DNA of 22,832 nucleotides, taken from Carthagonibacter metallireducens. Lineage in GTDB: Bacteria > Gemmatimonadota > Gemmatimonadetes > Palauibacterales > Palauibacteraceae. Each line of letters begins with the position of its first letter. Position 1 is the first letter of the stretch. Below the pieces are notes generated by a model. That model had not been told where the DNA came from, did no database searches, and was given only the letters and a program-made list of their open reading frames with translations. Shown piece after piece: positions 7,149 to 14,341 of this stretch. The stretch spans positions 1 to 22,832 of the forward strand of contig JAMJQQ010000142.1 of NCBI GenBank assembly GCA_023554445.1, written 5' to 3'. The position numbers were made by a program, and so were the translations under genes.

Positions 7149-8039
7149 TCAGCCGACGACGCGCTTGAGGTATGCCTTCAATCGAACCCAGGCGTCCAGC
7201 GCCGGCCCCGCCGAGTTCTCGGGGTCGCGGTCCACCCACAACCAGAATCCGTGCTGAACGTCATCATAAATATGCAGGTCGTTCTCGATTCCCGCTTCCT
7301 TCAGGGCGCCGGCGAAGCGCTCGACCTCGTCGGGCGGTATTCCCCGGTCCATCTGCGCGAAGGTGCCGTAGATCGGGTGATCGATCTCCGACAGCAGCTC
7401 CGGATCCTGCACCAGGCGCCCGTAGAAGATGGCCGTACCGTCGTGGTTCTCGCCGCCGATCGCGTAGCTGAGCGCGACACCCCCACCGAAGCACCATCCC
7501 ATCGTGGCGATCTTGCCGGTCACATCGGGGCGGGCTCGCAACAACTGCGCGGCCGCATCGAGATTGGCGATGATCCGGTCGGGATCGGCCTGCGCCTCCT
7601 CCATCAGGGCGATGTTCTCTGTCCGGTCGCTGCCCGTGCGTCCGCCGTAGAGGTCGGCCGCGAGGGCCACGAATCCCTCGTCCGCCATCGCGTCCGCCAC
7701 CTGGCGCACTCGATCGACGAGCCCGTTCCACTCGTGGATGAGGATGACCGCCGGGAACGGTCCATCACCCTCCGGCACAGCCAGGTAGCCGGTCGTGGCC
7801 GGATCCGCATTGAAGTATCCGATGGGCTGACCGCGAGGCGGCCCGGCCTCGCCCAGAACGGCGGCTGGCAGCGACGTTTCCTGCAGCTCTGTCTGCGCGG
7901 GTGCGTCTGCGGCGGTCCCGTCCGAATGAGAGGTCTCGCGCGACTCGGCCGATCCTCCGCAGCCTCCCGCGAGTACCGCGAAGGAAAACAGTGCACTCAT
8001 CGCCAGCCAGCCGTGGCTTCGATCCGACCCTCTCTTCAT
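7149..8039 (-). CDS. Secreted dienelactone hydrolase family lipoprotein
   Basis: This is an alpha/beta hydrolase of the dienelactone hydrolase family, which cleaves small esters or lactones; the actual substrate is unknown. The 296-residue protein has a lipoprotein-type signal (hydrophobic stretch about 11-26, then AGGC with Cys27), a low-complexity linker to about residue 65, and the catalytic domain. The DLH triad is visible: nucleophile Cys183 in GWCFGGG, Asp231 in QMDRGIPP and His263 in DVQHGFW. Glu103 in IHEWNGL matches the conserved Glu that tunes the cysteine in DLH. Classic DLH is a cytoplasmic enzyme of about 235 residues, so the export signal is a noteworthy addition. The ATG at 8039 has GGGAG 7 nt upstream. 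An open frame continues upstream opposite glnS but is not coding. It heads a leftward unit with the 6513-7124 gene. Confidence 0.9.
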   Translation of the reverse strand: MKRGSDRSHGWLAMSALFSFAVLAGGCGGSAESRETSHSDGTAADAPAQTELQETSLPAAVLGEAGPPRGQPIGYFNADPATTGYLAVPEGDGPFPAVILIHEWNGLVDRVRQVADAMADEGFVALAADLYGGRTGSDRTENIALMEEAQADPDRIIANLDAAAQLLRARPDVTGKIATMGWCFGGGVALSYAIGGENHDGTAIFYGRLVQDPELLSEIDHPIYGTFAQMDRGIPPDEVERFAGALKEAGIENDLHIYDDVQHGFWLWVDRDPENSAGPALDAWVRLKAYLKRVVG

Positions 8040-8110
8040 CGCCGGTCTCCCGTTCGAAGTGTCGCACCCCGGGCCCTCGTGACCCGCGGGAGCGACCGAC
8101 CATACGCGGC

Positions 8111-8160
8111 GCCGGTTCGAATCGCCACCGCGGGGCTTGGCAATTTCAGCCCCAACCGGC
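8111..8160 (+). other. Nested inverted repeats in the gap before glnS
   Basis: GCCGGTT (8111-8117) pairs with AACCGGC (8154-8160), enclosing GGGGCT (8132-8137) paired with AGCCCC (8148-8153). There is a 14-nt bulge on the 5' side and a 10-nt loop. No T-tract follows, so this is not a terminator. It could be a leader RNA for glnS, a structured region for the divergent hydrolase gene, or chance pairing in G+C-rich DNA. Confidence 0.4.
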
Positions 8161-8191
8161 CACCTTGTCCGGCCCGTGATTTCACCTACGA

Positions 8192-8226
8192 GGGGTGGGC
8201 GACGGAGGATTCCGTGCCGCCACCCC
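8192..8226 (+). other. Hairpin in the probable 5' leader of glnS
   Basis: GGGGTGG (8192-8198) pairs with CCACCCC (8220-8226). Inside, after a small internal loop, ACGGA (8202-8206) pairs with TCCGT (8211-8215) around a GGAT tetraloop. The structure ends 23 nt before the glnS ATG. It includes a GGAGG (8204-8208) that could act as the ribosome site for an alternative GTG start at 8214, so folding might affect initiation. It is not a terminator because no U-run follows. Confidence 0.45.
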
Positions 8227-8249
8227 AACTCAGGACGAGACGAGGATCG

Positions 8250-9962
8250 ATGGCGGAGTCGGACGCAGAAGGAACCGTGGAATCGAAGGACTTCCTGAGG
8301 ACGAAGATCGAGAATGACATCCGGACCGGGAAGTACGGCGGACGTGTAGCGACCCGGTTTCCACCGGAGCCGAACGGATACCTTCACATCGGGCACGCGA
8401 AGTCGATCTGCCTCAACTTCGGCGTGGCCGAGGAGTACGCCGGGACCTGCAATCTCCGCTACGACGACACGAACCCGGATACGGCAACGCAGGAGTTCGT
8501 CGATTCCATGCAGGCGGACATCCGCTGGCTCGGTTACGACTGGGAGGACCGCCTGTACTTCGCCTCCGACTACTTCGAGCAGTTCTACGAGTGGGCCGAG
8601 AAACTGGTGCGTGAAGACAAAGCCTACGTCGACTCCTCGAGCGAGGAGGAGATCCGCGAGCTCCGCGGTACCGTGACCGAACCGGGCCGACCGAGCCCGT
8701 ACCGCGATCGTACGCCCGAGGAGAACCTCGACCTGCTGCGCCGGATGAAGGCGGGAGAATTCCCTAACGGCGCACACGTACTGCGGGCGAAGATCGACAT
8801 GGCGCATCCGAACATGGTCATGCGCGATCCCTTGCTGCTCCGGATCCGGCACTCGACCCATTACCGTCGCGGAGACGAGTGGTGTCTGTATCCGATGTAC
8901 GATTACGCGCATTGCCTGGAAGACGCGATCGAGGATATCACCCACTCGTTCTGCACTCTCGAGTTCCGGAACAATCGTGAGATCTACGACTGGGTGCTGG
9001 ATGCAGTCGGGATCGAGCGTCCTCGGACCGAGCAGACCGAATTCGCCCGCCTGGAGCTGGATTACACCGTACTGAGCAAGCGGCGCCTGATCCGCCTGGT
9101 CAACGAGGGGCACGTCGCCGGGTGGGACGACCCGAGGATGCCCACGATTGCGGGGATTCGTCGTCGCGGCGTGACCCCGGAGGCGGTGCGGTCGCTGTGC
9201 GAAAAGGTCGGGGTGGCAGATGTGAAGAGCCGCACCGACTACGCGCTGTTCGAGTACGCGATCCGCGACGACCTGAACTGGCGCTCGCCTCGCCGTCTGG
9301 CGGTCCTCGATCCGTTGAAGGTCGTGATCACCGACTACCCCGAAGACGCGGAGGAATGGATCGATGCGCCATCCTTCCCCCGGGACGTGGACAAGGAGGG
9401 ATCCCGGCGGATGCCCTTCTCACGCGAGCTGTGGATCGAACGGGCCGACTTCATGGAGGAGCCGCCCCGCAAGTTCCACCGACTCGCACCGGGACGCGAG
9501 GTGAGGCTGCGCCACGCCTACGTGATCCGTTGCGACGAGGTGGTGAAGGATCCCGAGACCGGAGAAGTCATCGAGCTCCGCTGCTCGCACGACCCGGCTA
9601 CGATGGGTGCGAACCCGGCGGACGGCCGGCGTATCAAGGGCACCATCCACTGGGTGTCGGCCCGACACGCGCTGCCCGCAGAAGTCCGCCTTTACGATCG
9701 TCTGTTCGCCGTGGCCGATCCTGACGAAGGGCTGGAGGAGGGGGAAGACTTCACGAAAAACCTGAATCCGGAATCGCTCGTAGTGGTCAATCCGGCCCGG
9801 GTCGAGCCCTCGCTCGCCGATGACCCACCGGGAAGTCGCTACCAGTTCGAGCGGTCGGGTTACTTCGTGAGCGACGCGTCGGACTCGGCGCCAGGAGCGC
9901 TGGTCTTCAATCGGACGGTGACGCTGCGGGACAGCTGGGCGAAGATCGCGGCGAGGAGCTGA
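8250..9962 (+). CDS. glnS: Glutaminyl-tRNA synthetase
   Basis: This class I aminoacyl-tRNA synthetase charges tRNA-Gln with glutamine in the cytoplasm. The product is 570 residues (E. coli GlnRS is about 554). The entry block FPPEPNGYLHIGHAKSI contains the HIGH motif at 46-49, followed by NLRYDDTNP. The KMSKS equivalent is VLSKRRL at 274-280. DDPRMPTIAGIRRRG and FCTLEFRNNREIYDW mark GlnRS rather than GluRS. The C-terminal beta-barrel anticodon region runs to the end (FNRTVTLRDSWAKI). The ATG at 8250 has GAGG 4 nt upstream. An in-frame GTG at 8214 with GGAGG 5 nt before it would add 12 residues beginning with three prolines, and I consider it less likely. The gene stands alone and is divergent from the hydrolase unit. 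Its presence shows that glutamine can be charged directly here, whether or not the GatCAB route also exists. Confidence 0.97.
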   Translation: MAESDAEGTVESKDFLRTKIENDIRTGKYGGRVATRFPPEPNGYLHIGHAKSICLNFGVAEEYAGTCNLRYDDTNPDTATQEFVDSMQADIRWLGYDWEDRLYFASDYFEQFYEWAEKLVREDKAYVDSSSEEEIRELRGTVTEPGRPSPYRDRTPEENLDLLRRMKAGEFPNGAHVLRAKIDMAHPNMVMRDPLLLRIRHSTHYRRGDEWCLYPMYDYAHCLEDAIEDITHSFCTLEFRNNREIYDWVLDAVGIERPRTEQTEFARLELDYTVLSKRRLIRLVNEGHVAGWDDPRMPTIAGIRRRGVTPEAVRSLCEKVGVADVKSRTDYALFEYAIRDDLNWRSPRRLAVLDPLKVVITDYPEDAEEWIDAPSFPRDVDKEGSRRMPFSRELWIERADFMEEPPRKFHRLAPGREVRLRHAYVIRCDEVVKDPETGEVIELRCSHDPATMGANPADGRRIKGTIHWVSARHALPAEVRLYDRLFAVADPDEGLEEGEDFTKNLNPESLVVVNPARVEPSLADDPPGSRYQFERSGYFVSDASDSAPGALVFNRTVTLRDSWAKIAARS

Positions 9963-9965
9963 AGC

Positions 9966-9986
9966 CGCAGGCGATTCGTCCCTGCG
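9966..9986. terminator. Weak hairpin between convergent glnS and lipoprotein genes
   Basis: CGCAGG (9966-9971) and CCTGCG (9981-9986) form a 6-bp stem with a 9-nt loop in the 33-nt gap between two stop codons. The position suits a bidirectional terminator, but neither side has a T-tract, so support is modest. Confidence 0.3.
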
Positions 9987-9995
9987 CCTCGGAGG

Positions 9996-11009
9996 TCAGT
10001 CGCAGCCCAGCTCGAATCGGGTGGTGACCGTGTCCTCCGCCACGACGGTAACGCTGCGGGGATTCTCGCCTGCTATGACACAGTTGAGCGGCACTTCGCG
10101 GAGACGCACCACGTGCGGAATCGCGGAAATGGCGGGAAACAGGACCGACTCGCCCGCCAGGATCGACGACGCGAACACGCCACCGTCCACGGTCACCAGG
10201 ACGTTTCTGACCGGCGGGTTTCCGGCGGCGACCACCACCTCGACGTTCAGAGCTCCGACGTCCTGCCGGCCCGTCGCCCGGATTACCCCGCGCGGCGCCG
10301 TGACGCCCGAATTGATCTGATCTTCGTATACCCACGTGCCCGGCAGGTTGGGGACGAAACGGTACCGTTCGCTGTTCCGCAACGTGTCGCTTCGGATCAC
10401 GACGCCGCCGGCCGGCTCCTGCACGGATCGAAGCAGGTGACTCTGCACGTCCCGGTTCAGCCACTCGACGGTGTCGCCGGCGACGACGAACAGCGTGTCT
10501 CCGCCGAGGGGCGGTATGAACCGATCAGAGAGGATCTGGACCTGGTGGGCCGTGACGAGCAGATCGAACTCGACCTCGTACTGGTCCGTGCCCTCGACGT
10601 AGGCATCCACCTCGATCGGTCCCAGCACTGATCCGGCCGTGAGCAGAACCTCGGATACCCCCGCCACCCCGGTCGTATCCGAGGTCGCGGAAAGCGTGCC
10701 CACGCCGCGACGGATTTCCCAGCGCACCAGGATTCCGGGCACGGCGAAGCCCCGTCGGTCAACGGCCACCACGCGAAGCGGGAGGCGGAAAGCCTCGAGA
10801 GTGCTTCCCGTCTGCTCGTCGCCGCCGAGGATCTCGAAGACGGCGACGAGAGAGTCCTGCGAGCCACCGCCGGATCCACCCCCGCCACCGGACCCGAGCA
10901 GCGGAGGGTTGTCAGTGTCGCAGGCGGCCGGCAGAAAGCCGATCCCGGCGACGAGCAGCAGGAGTCCTATCGGGCCGATGCAGCGAGCCCGGCCGGTTCC
11001 TCTGCTCAG
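9996..11009 (-). CDS. Multidomain lipoprotein: Ig-like, degenerate cupredoxin-like and C-terminal beta domain
   Basis: This is a predicted envelope lipoprotein of about 337 residues. After a basic n-region (SRGTGRAR) and hydrophobic core (IGLLLLVAGIGF) comes PAAC, the likely lipidated Cys, then a Gly/Ser linker. An Ig-like (Big-type) domain follows (PLRVVAVDRRGFAVPGILVRWEI ... GTLS ... TDTTGVAG-like pattern). A cupredoxin-like segment is next (FIPP ... VVAGDTVEWLNRDVQSHLL ... LPGTWVYEDQ). The first His ligand is present, but the usual C-x-x-H of plastocyanins is absent, so copper binding is doubtful. The last 80 residues end with NCVIAGENPRSVTVVAEDTVTTRFELGCD, a pattern I associate with Gemmatimonadota secreted proteins. 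No ATG, GTG or TTG lies in a sensible place. The CTG at 11009, overlapping the upstream TGA as CTGA, gives an ideal signal peptide and is my best start. No enzymatic role is evident. Confidence 0.75.
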   Translation of the reverse strand: MSRGTGRARCIGPIGLLLLVAGIGFLPAACDTDNPPLLGSGGGGGSGGGSQDSLVAVFEILGGDEQTGSTLEAFRLPLRVVAVDRRGFAVPGILVRWEIRRGVGTLSATSDTTGVAGVSEVLLTAGSVLGPIEVDAYVEGTDQYEVEFDLLVTAHQVQILSDRFIPPLGGDTLFVVAGDTVEWLNRDVQSHLLRSVQEPAGGVVIRSDTLRNSERYRFVPNLPGTWVYEDQINSGVTAPRGVIRATGRQDVGALNVEVVVAAGNPPVRNVLVTVDGGVFASSILAGESVLFPAISAIPHVVRLREVPLNCVIAGENPRSVTVVAEDTVTTRFELGCD

Positions 11010-11242
11010 TGGTCCCTGCCGACGTGCCGGACAGCGTAGTCGTACGAGCGTGTCGCGAGCCCTTCGGCAACCCGCATCGTGCCGCGCGCCACGGCTCCGA
11101 TGGCCAGGTCCACGACCCGGCCCCAGGCGAGGAAGAACGGACGGCCGACGACGAATGCGATCACACTTCCGAGCGCGAGCAGAAACAGGGCTGGGATCGC
11201 CCATGCGGCCACCACCAGCGGCATCCCGATCAAAGACAGCAT
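11006..11242 (-). CDS. Small membrane protein, 78 residues, unknown function
   Basis: I do not recognise this protein. It has a long hydrophobic N-terminal stretch (about 2-38, MPLVVAAWAIPALFLLALGSVIAFVV) that could be one long helix or a hairpin of two. A basic amphipathic tail follows (WGRVVDLAIGAVARGTMRVAEGLATRSYDYAVRHVGRDH). The ATG at 11242 is preceded by AAGGAGG with about 8 nt spacing, one of the best ribosome sites in the window; longer versions starting further upstream lack membrane character. A 6-bp-arm inverted repeat (TCCGGT, 4 nt, ACCGGA at 11274-11289) lies about 30 nt upstream in its probable leader. Its stop overlaps the presumed CTG start of the multidomain lipoprotein, so the two are likely translated together. 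Confidence 0.7.
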   Translation of the reverse strand: MLSLIGMPLVVAAWAIPALFLLALGSVIAFVVGRPFFLAWGRVVDLAIGAVARGTMRVAEGLATRSYDYAVRHVGRDH

Positions 11243-11273
11243 TGCGGTGCCTCCTTCCGGCTTCGTCACGTCT

Positions 11274-11289
11274 CCGGTCACCACCGGAT
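11274..11289. repeat. Short perfect inverted repeat in the divergent gap 11243-11446
   Basis: TCCGGT and ACCGGA flank a 4-nt centre (CACC). It lies upstream of the 78-residue membrane protein gene and about 158 nt before the gene at 11447. It could be an operator or a leader hairpin. With 6-bp arms in G+C-rich DNA, chance occurrence is quite possible. Confidence 0.3.
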
Positions 11290-11446
11290 ACAGGCCAAAA
11301 ATACTCGGACCGGGCCGCGGCGGCGAATGAGGATGCCTGCACGCCCGGCGCCCGCGAAGCAGGGGACCCGGCACATCGAACCGCCGCGGTGTATCGTTCG
11401 TGGAGTGCTACGCCAGGAAACGCAGTTCAGCGCGAGGTGAATCCGA

Positions 11447-11926
11447 GTGAACGGGTCCCAGATCAGACTTCTGCTCGTCCTGCTCGTCGCCGGCATCGGC
11501 GCCGGGGCGTTCCTGATGTACAGCCTGACCCGGGAACCGGATGTAGACGGTCTCTGGGCCACCGCCGATTGCGGCGGGCTCCTGAGCGATCTGCTGCCGC
11601 GCAACGATCCACTGGTCGTCGAGATCGCCCCCGAGAGGCTCACGATCTACGGAAAACGGAGCGATCGCGAGTTCCGGTTGCTGGAGTCCCGGCGCACCGA
11701 GCTCGACGCATGGCGAATCTTCGTGATCAACGAGGTCGGTGAGACCCTCGACTGGCGGCTTGAGCCGGGAGACCTGCTGGAGTACGACGGCGGTGAATGC
11801 CGGGTCACGCGCATCGACTGGGCCACGGCCTGCGAGGCAATCTTCGCCCCCCGCGCCGCTCGCGGCGGCCCTCCCGGGCCCGAGCGGTGCGCGGTCTCCC
11901 CGCTCGCTGACCCGGCAGGCGGCTGA
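11447..11926 (+). CDS. Membrane-anchored periplasmic protein of unknown function
   Basis: The 159-residue product has one N-terminal membrane helix (about 7-26, RLLLVLLVAGIGAGAFLMYSL) that could be an uncleaved signal anchor, then a mainly beta domain to about residue 135. The beta pattern is VDGLWATADCGG ... PLVVEIAPERLTIYGKRSDREFRLLE ... AWRIFVINEVGETLDWRLEPGDLLEYDGGECRVTRI. Four cysteines (42, 118, 129, 148) could form two disulfides in the periplasm. The short C-terminal tail is rich in Gly and Pro. The start is GTG at 11447, with GAGGTGA ending 6 nt before it, a strong ribosome site. The gene converges on the MCE operon: its TGA is immediately followed by the TGA of the PqiC-like gene on the other strand, with no bases between. 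I cannot name a family. Confidence 0.75.
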   Translation: MNGSQIRLLLVLLVAGIGAGAFLMYSLTREPDVDGLWATADCGGLLSDLLPRNDPLVVEIAPERLTIYGKRSDREFRLLESRRTELDAWRIFVINEVGETLDWRLEPGDLLEYDGGECRVTRIDWATACEAIFAPRAARGGPPGPERCAVSPLADPAGG

Positions 11927-12595
11927 TCAGCGCCCTTCGAGCAGCTTCGGGCCTTCCCGCTGTAGGACCTCGGCCAATAGAGCCGCGAGCTGGTCCACCG
12001 CTTCACTCAGGGCGGCCACCTCGTCCTCGATTCTGGGTCCGGCGCTGCTCGCCCGCACTACCGATCGGGCCCCGAGGTTCGTCGGCTTCCTATGCGGATC
12101 CAGCACCCGCCAGGTGATGTCGAGAACTGCGTCCCCGGACGCATCGGTTTCGAATCTGTGGATGCTCCCGGTGATGATCCACTGGGTGAGCGTGGTCGCT
12201 CGCCAGGGGTGCGAGTACACGGTCACCCCCGGAGCGCGGGCGTCGAGGCTCGCCGCGAGGACGCGTTCGAACCCTTCCTCGAGGGACTCTGCCCAGCGCG
12301 CTGCCTCGACCGGGTCCACTTCGTTCGGACCTACACGTCGCACGAACTGGGCCCGGTCCAGGTAGCCCGGAATCGCGAACGGTCCGATTCCCACGTTCAC
12401 GCGCGCGGAGTCGATCACGGCATCCGTGTACGAAGCCGCGTCCTCTTCCCCGCCGAGCATGTAGAATCGGGTCGGATCCTCCTGGGGGCCAAACGAGCAG
12501 GCCCCGATCAGCACGACAATCGACAGCAGGTTCATTGCCCGGATCGAATGGGAGGTCGCATACGAACGGCGGACCTTCGTTTCCAACGGCCTCAT
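11927..12595 (-). CDS. pqiC: PqiC/ABC-type transport auxiliary lipoprotein (DUF330, PF03886-like)
   Basis: This is a predicted outer-membrane lipoprotein partner of an MCE system. In E. coli, PqiC is the lipoprotein of the PqiABC lipid transport pathway, and similar proteins accompany MlaFED-like ABC modules. The 222-residue product has a signal ending in LIGAC (lipid-attached Cys33). It then shows family blocks RFYML (44-48), NVGIGPFAIPGYLDRAQFVRR (67-87), ARWAESLEEGFERVLAASL (99-117) and ITGSIHRFETDASGDAVLDITWRVLD. The C-terminal helix (EVAALSEAVDQLAALLAEVLQ) is also typical. The start at 12595 is chosen because ATGA overlaps the mlaD stop. An internal ATG at 12535 would give a shorter, more standard signal peptide and remains possible. 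It is the last gene of the operon and converges end to end with the gene at 11447-11926. Confidence 0.88.
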   Translation of the reverse strand: MRPLETKVRRSYATSHSIRAMNLLSIVVLIGACSFGPQEDPTRFYMLGGEEDAASYTDAVIDSARVNVGIGPFAIPGYLDRAQFVRRVGPNEVDPVEAARWAESLEEGFERVLAASLDARAPGVTVYSHPWRATTLTQWIITGSIHRFETDASGDAVLDITWRVLDPHRKPTNLGARSVVRASSAGPRIEDEVAALSEAVDQLAALLAEVLQREGPKLLEGR

Positions 12596-13551
12596 TGGTC
12601 GCTCTCCCCGTAGTCCTTTCCTCGCAGCAGCGAGCTCGGATTCCTGTCCAGCGTCTCCGCCAGCGAGCGGAATGCGCGCGCTGCCGATCCTATCTCGTAG
12701 AGCGCCTCGTTCAGTCGCGTCGCCGTCACGCCCTCCGCCTCCAGCAGGATCCGGGTCTGCGTCAGCGTCTCCTCGAGGGCGAGCATCGCCGAATCGGCGC
12801 GCATCATCGCTGCCTGGGCCCGATCGCCCACCGGACCGACCGCCGAGTCCGTGTTCGCCATGAGCATCGCGGCTGATTCCATCGCCTTCTGCGCGCTGGC
12901 CAGGGTCCGTGGCAGCCTCTCCGCGGCGGCCTGCAGCCCGGGATTGCTGACCACTGCTTCGATACTCCGGATCGTATTCGTGAGCGACTCGATCAGCGAG
13001 TCGGCATCGAGGGCGCTGATCTTCGCCACCAGCGCGCTGATCGAACCCTGCAGCTCGCTGAGCCCGGTGTTGGCCGTGGGAATCTCGCGGTAATCCCCGT
13101 AGGCCACACCCTCGAGCCGATAATCGGTATTGGGCAGGATCTCGAGACCGATGAATTTCTTACCCGTAACGAAGCTCTCCTGCTCGAGGGTGGCGCGCAT
13201 TCCGGCATCGATCAGCGTATCGATAAGGGCCGGGGTGACTTCTCCCACTCCACCGTGCTTTACCAGCAGGTCACGGTTGATCTCCCACAGCACCGGGATG
13301 CGGAAATCTTCGGCGACCCGTGAGTCGCCGGGAATCGCCAGGCGGATCTCACGGACCTGCCCGATCGTCACCCCCCGAAGCTTCACCGGCGCCCCCGGGT
13401 CGAGCCCCGCCACGGAACCGTCGAAGTAGGAAACGAAGGGATACGTCGTCTTGAACAGGTTCCCGGAGCCGAGTACCGCGATGGCCCCGAGAATCAATAT
13501 GATCGCTCCGATGACGAAGAGACCGATCGAACGCGGGCTGGCCTTAGCCAT
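12592..13551 (-). CDS. mlaD: MlaD family MCE-domain protein with long helical C-terminus
   Basis: This is the membrane-anchored MCE (mammalian cell entry) subunit of a lipid transport ABC system. One N-terminal helix (about 9-29) anchors it in the inner membrane. The MCE domain follows (about 37-142), with the diagnostic FDGSVAGLDPGAPVKLRGVTIGQVREI (43-69) and GKKFIGLEI (130-138). Residues about 165-310 are predicted alpha-helical with coiled-coil character (ISALVAKISALDADSLIESLTNTIRSIEAVV ... MMRADSAMLALEETLTQTRILLEAEG). The protein is 319 residues, whereas E. coli MlaD is about 183. The extra helical region suggests a hexameric tube projecting into the periplasm, as in Mce1- or PqiB-like systems (inference). 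Its ATG lies inside the end of mlaF (8-nt overlap ATGGCTAA), and its stop overlaps the next gene by 4 nt. Confidence 0.93.
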   Translation of the reverse strand: MAKASPRSIGLFVIGAIILILGAIAVLGSGNLFKTTYPFVSYFDGSVAGLDPGAPVKLRGVTIGQVREIRLAIPGDSRVAEDFRIPVLWEINRDLLVKHGGVGEVTPALIDTLIDAGMRATLEQESFVTGKKFIGLEILPNTDYRLEGVAYGDYREIPTANTGLSELQGSISALVAKISALDADSLIESLTNTIRSIEAVVSNPGLQAAAERLPRTLASAQKAMESAAMLMANTDSAVGPVGDRAQAAMMRADSAMLALEETLTQTRILLEAEGVTATRLNEALYEIGSAARAFRSLAETLDRNPSSLLRGKDYGESDQ

Positions 13552-14338
13552 CCTCTCCCTCCCCCCTCGTCATGAACGTGCGCACCGTCGGGTGGTCGCA
13601 ATGGTCGCGCAGCCAGTTGGGCGGTCCGCTGGCGATCATGGTTCGTGTCTCCGCGTCGAGAAAGATGCTGTCCGTGCCTATAGCGTAGATGCTCGGCAAC
13701 TCGTGGGTCACCATGACGACTGTCGTGTCCAGGCTGTCGCGCAACTCCTGGATCAGGTCGTCCAGGCGTTTCGAACTTATCGGATCGAGGCCGGCGGAAG
13801 GCTCGTCGATGCAGAGGATCTCCGGGTCGAGCGCTATCGCGCGCGCCAGGCCGGCCCGCTTCTGCATGCCGCCGCTCACCTCCGCCGGATAGTAATCCTC
13901 GAACCCTTTCAGGCCCACCATGGCCAGCTTCAGAATGGCGATCTCCCGGATCTCCGCCGCGTCGAGCTCCGTGTACTCCTCGAGCGGCAGCGACACGTTC
14001 TCGGCCAGCGTCATCGAGCTCCACAGCGCCCCGCTCTGGTAGAGCACGCCGAATCGGCTCATGATCGCCTGGCGTTCGTCGGCCTCCAGCCCCGAGATCC
14101 GGGACCCGTCCAGCAGGACGCTGCCGGCCGCCGGATCGAGCAGACCGAGAATGTGCCGCAGCAGTGTGCTCTTTCCGCAGCCGCTTCCGCCCATGATGAC
14201 GAAGATCGAGTTGCGCGGTATCGAGAAGCTCAGGTCCCGCTGCAGGACGAAGTCCCCGAACGCCATGGTCAGGTCACGGACCTCGATGTGCGGCGCCTCG
14301 CCGGGCTGGAGGGTGGGCTCGTGGCAGGAATCGGTCAT
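13544..14338 (-). CDS. mlaF: MCE-associated ABC transporter ATPase (MlaF type)
   Basis: This is the cytoplasmic ATPase that drives the MlaE permease. The 264-residue product holds a complete nucleotide-binding domain: Walker A GGSGCGKST (50-58), Q-loop LYQSGALW with Gln101, signature VSGGMQKRAGLARA (154-167), Walker B ILCIDEP with Asp178 and Glu179, and H-loop His212 in VTHELPS. The LYQSGALWSSMTLAENV and GGMQKRAGLARAIALDPE variants are the specific marks of MlaF/TGD3-type ATPases rather than generic ABC proteins. The ATG at 14338 lies 3 nt after the mlaE stop, without a strong ribosome site, so translation is probably by reinitiation. Its TAA lies inside the first codons of mlaD. Confidence 0.95.
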   Translation of the reverse strand: MTDSCHEPTLQPGEAPHIEVRDLTMAFGDFVLQRDLSFSIPRNSIFVIMGGSGCGKSTLLRHILGLLDPAAGSVLLDGSRISGLEADERQAIMSRFGVLYQSGALWSSMTLAENVSLPLEEYTELDAAEIREIAILKLAMVGLKGFEDYYPAEVSGGMQKRAGLARAIALDPEILCIDEPSAGLDPISSKRLDDLIQELRDSLDTTVVMVTHELPSIYAIGTDSIFLDAETRTMIASGPPNWLRDHCDHPTVRTFMTRGEGEDG

Positions 14339-14341
14339 CGG

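Noticed and set aside
8111..8127. GGTTCGAATC before glnS looks like a tRNA T-loop.
   Set aside because: The flanking bases do not form a proper five-pair T-stem, and no acceptor, D or anticodon arm can be built around it.
8040..9113. A long minus-strand open frame running from the hydrolase gene across the antisense of glnS (654 codons in total with the hydrolase).
   Set aside because: The opposite strand encodes a fully conserved GlnRS. The antisense part has no domain or signal, and stop-free antisense frames are expected in G+C-rich genes.
11243..11374. N-terminal extension of the 78-residue membrane protein to 122 residues.
   Set aside because: The extension is Pro/Arg/His-rich shadow-like sequence, while ATG 11242 has an AAGGAGG ribosome site and begins a membrane helix.
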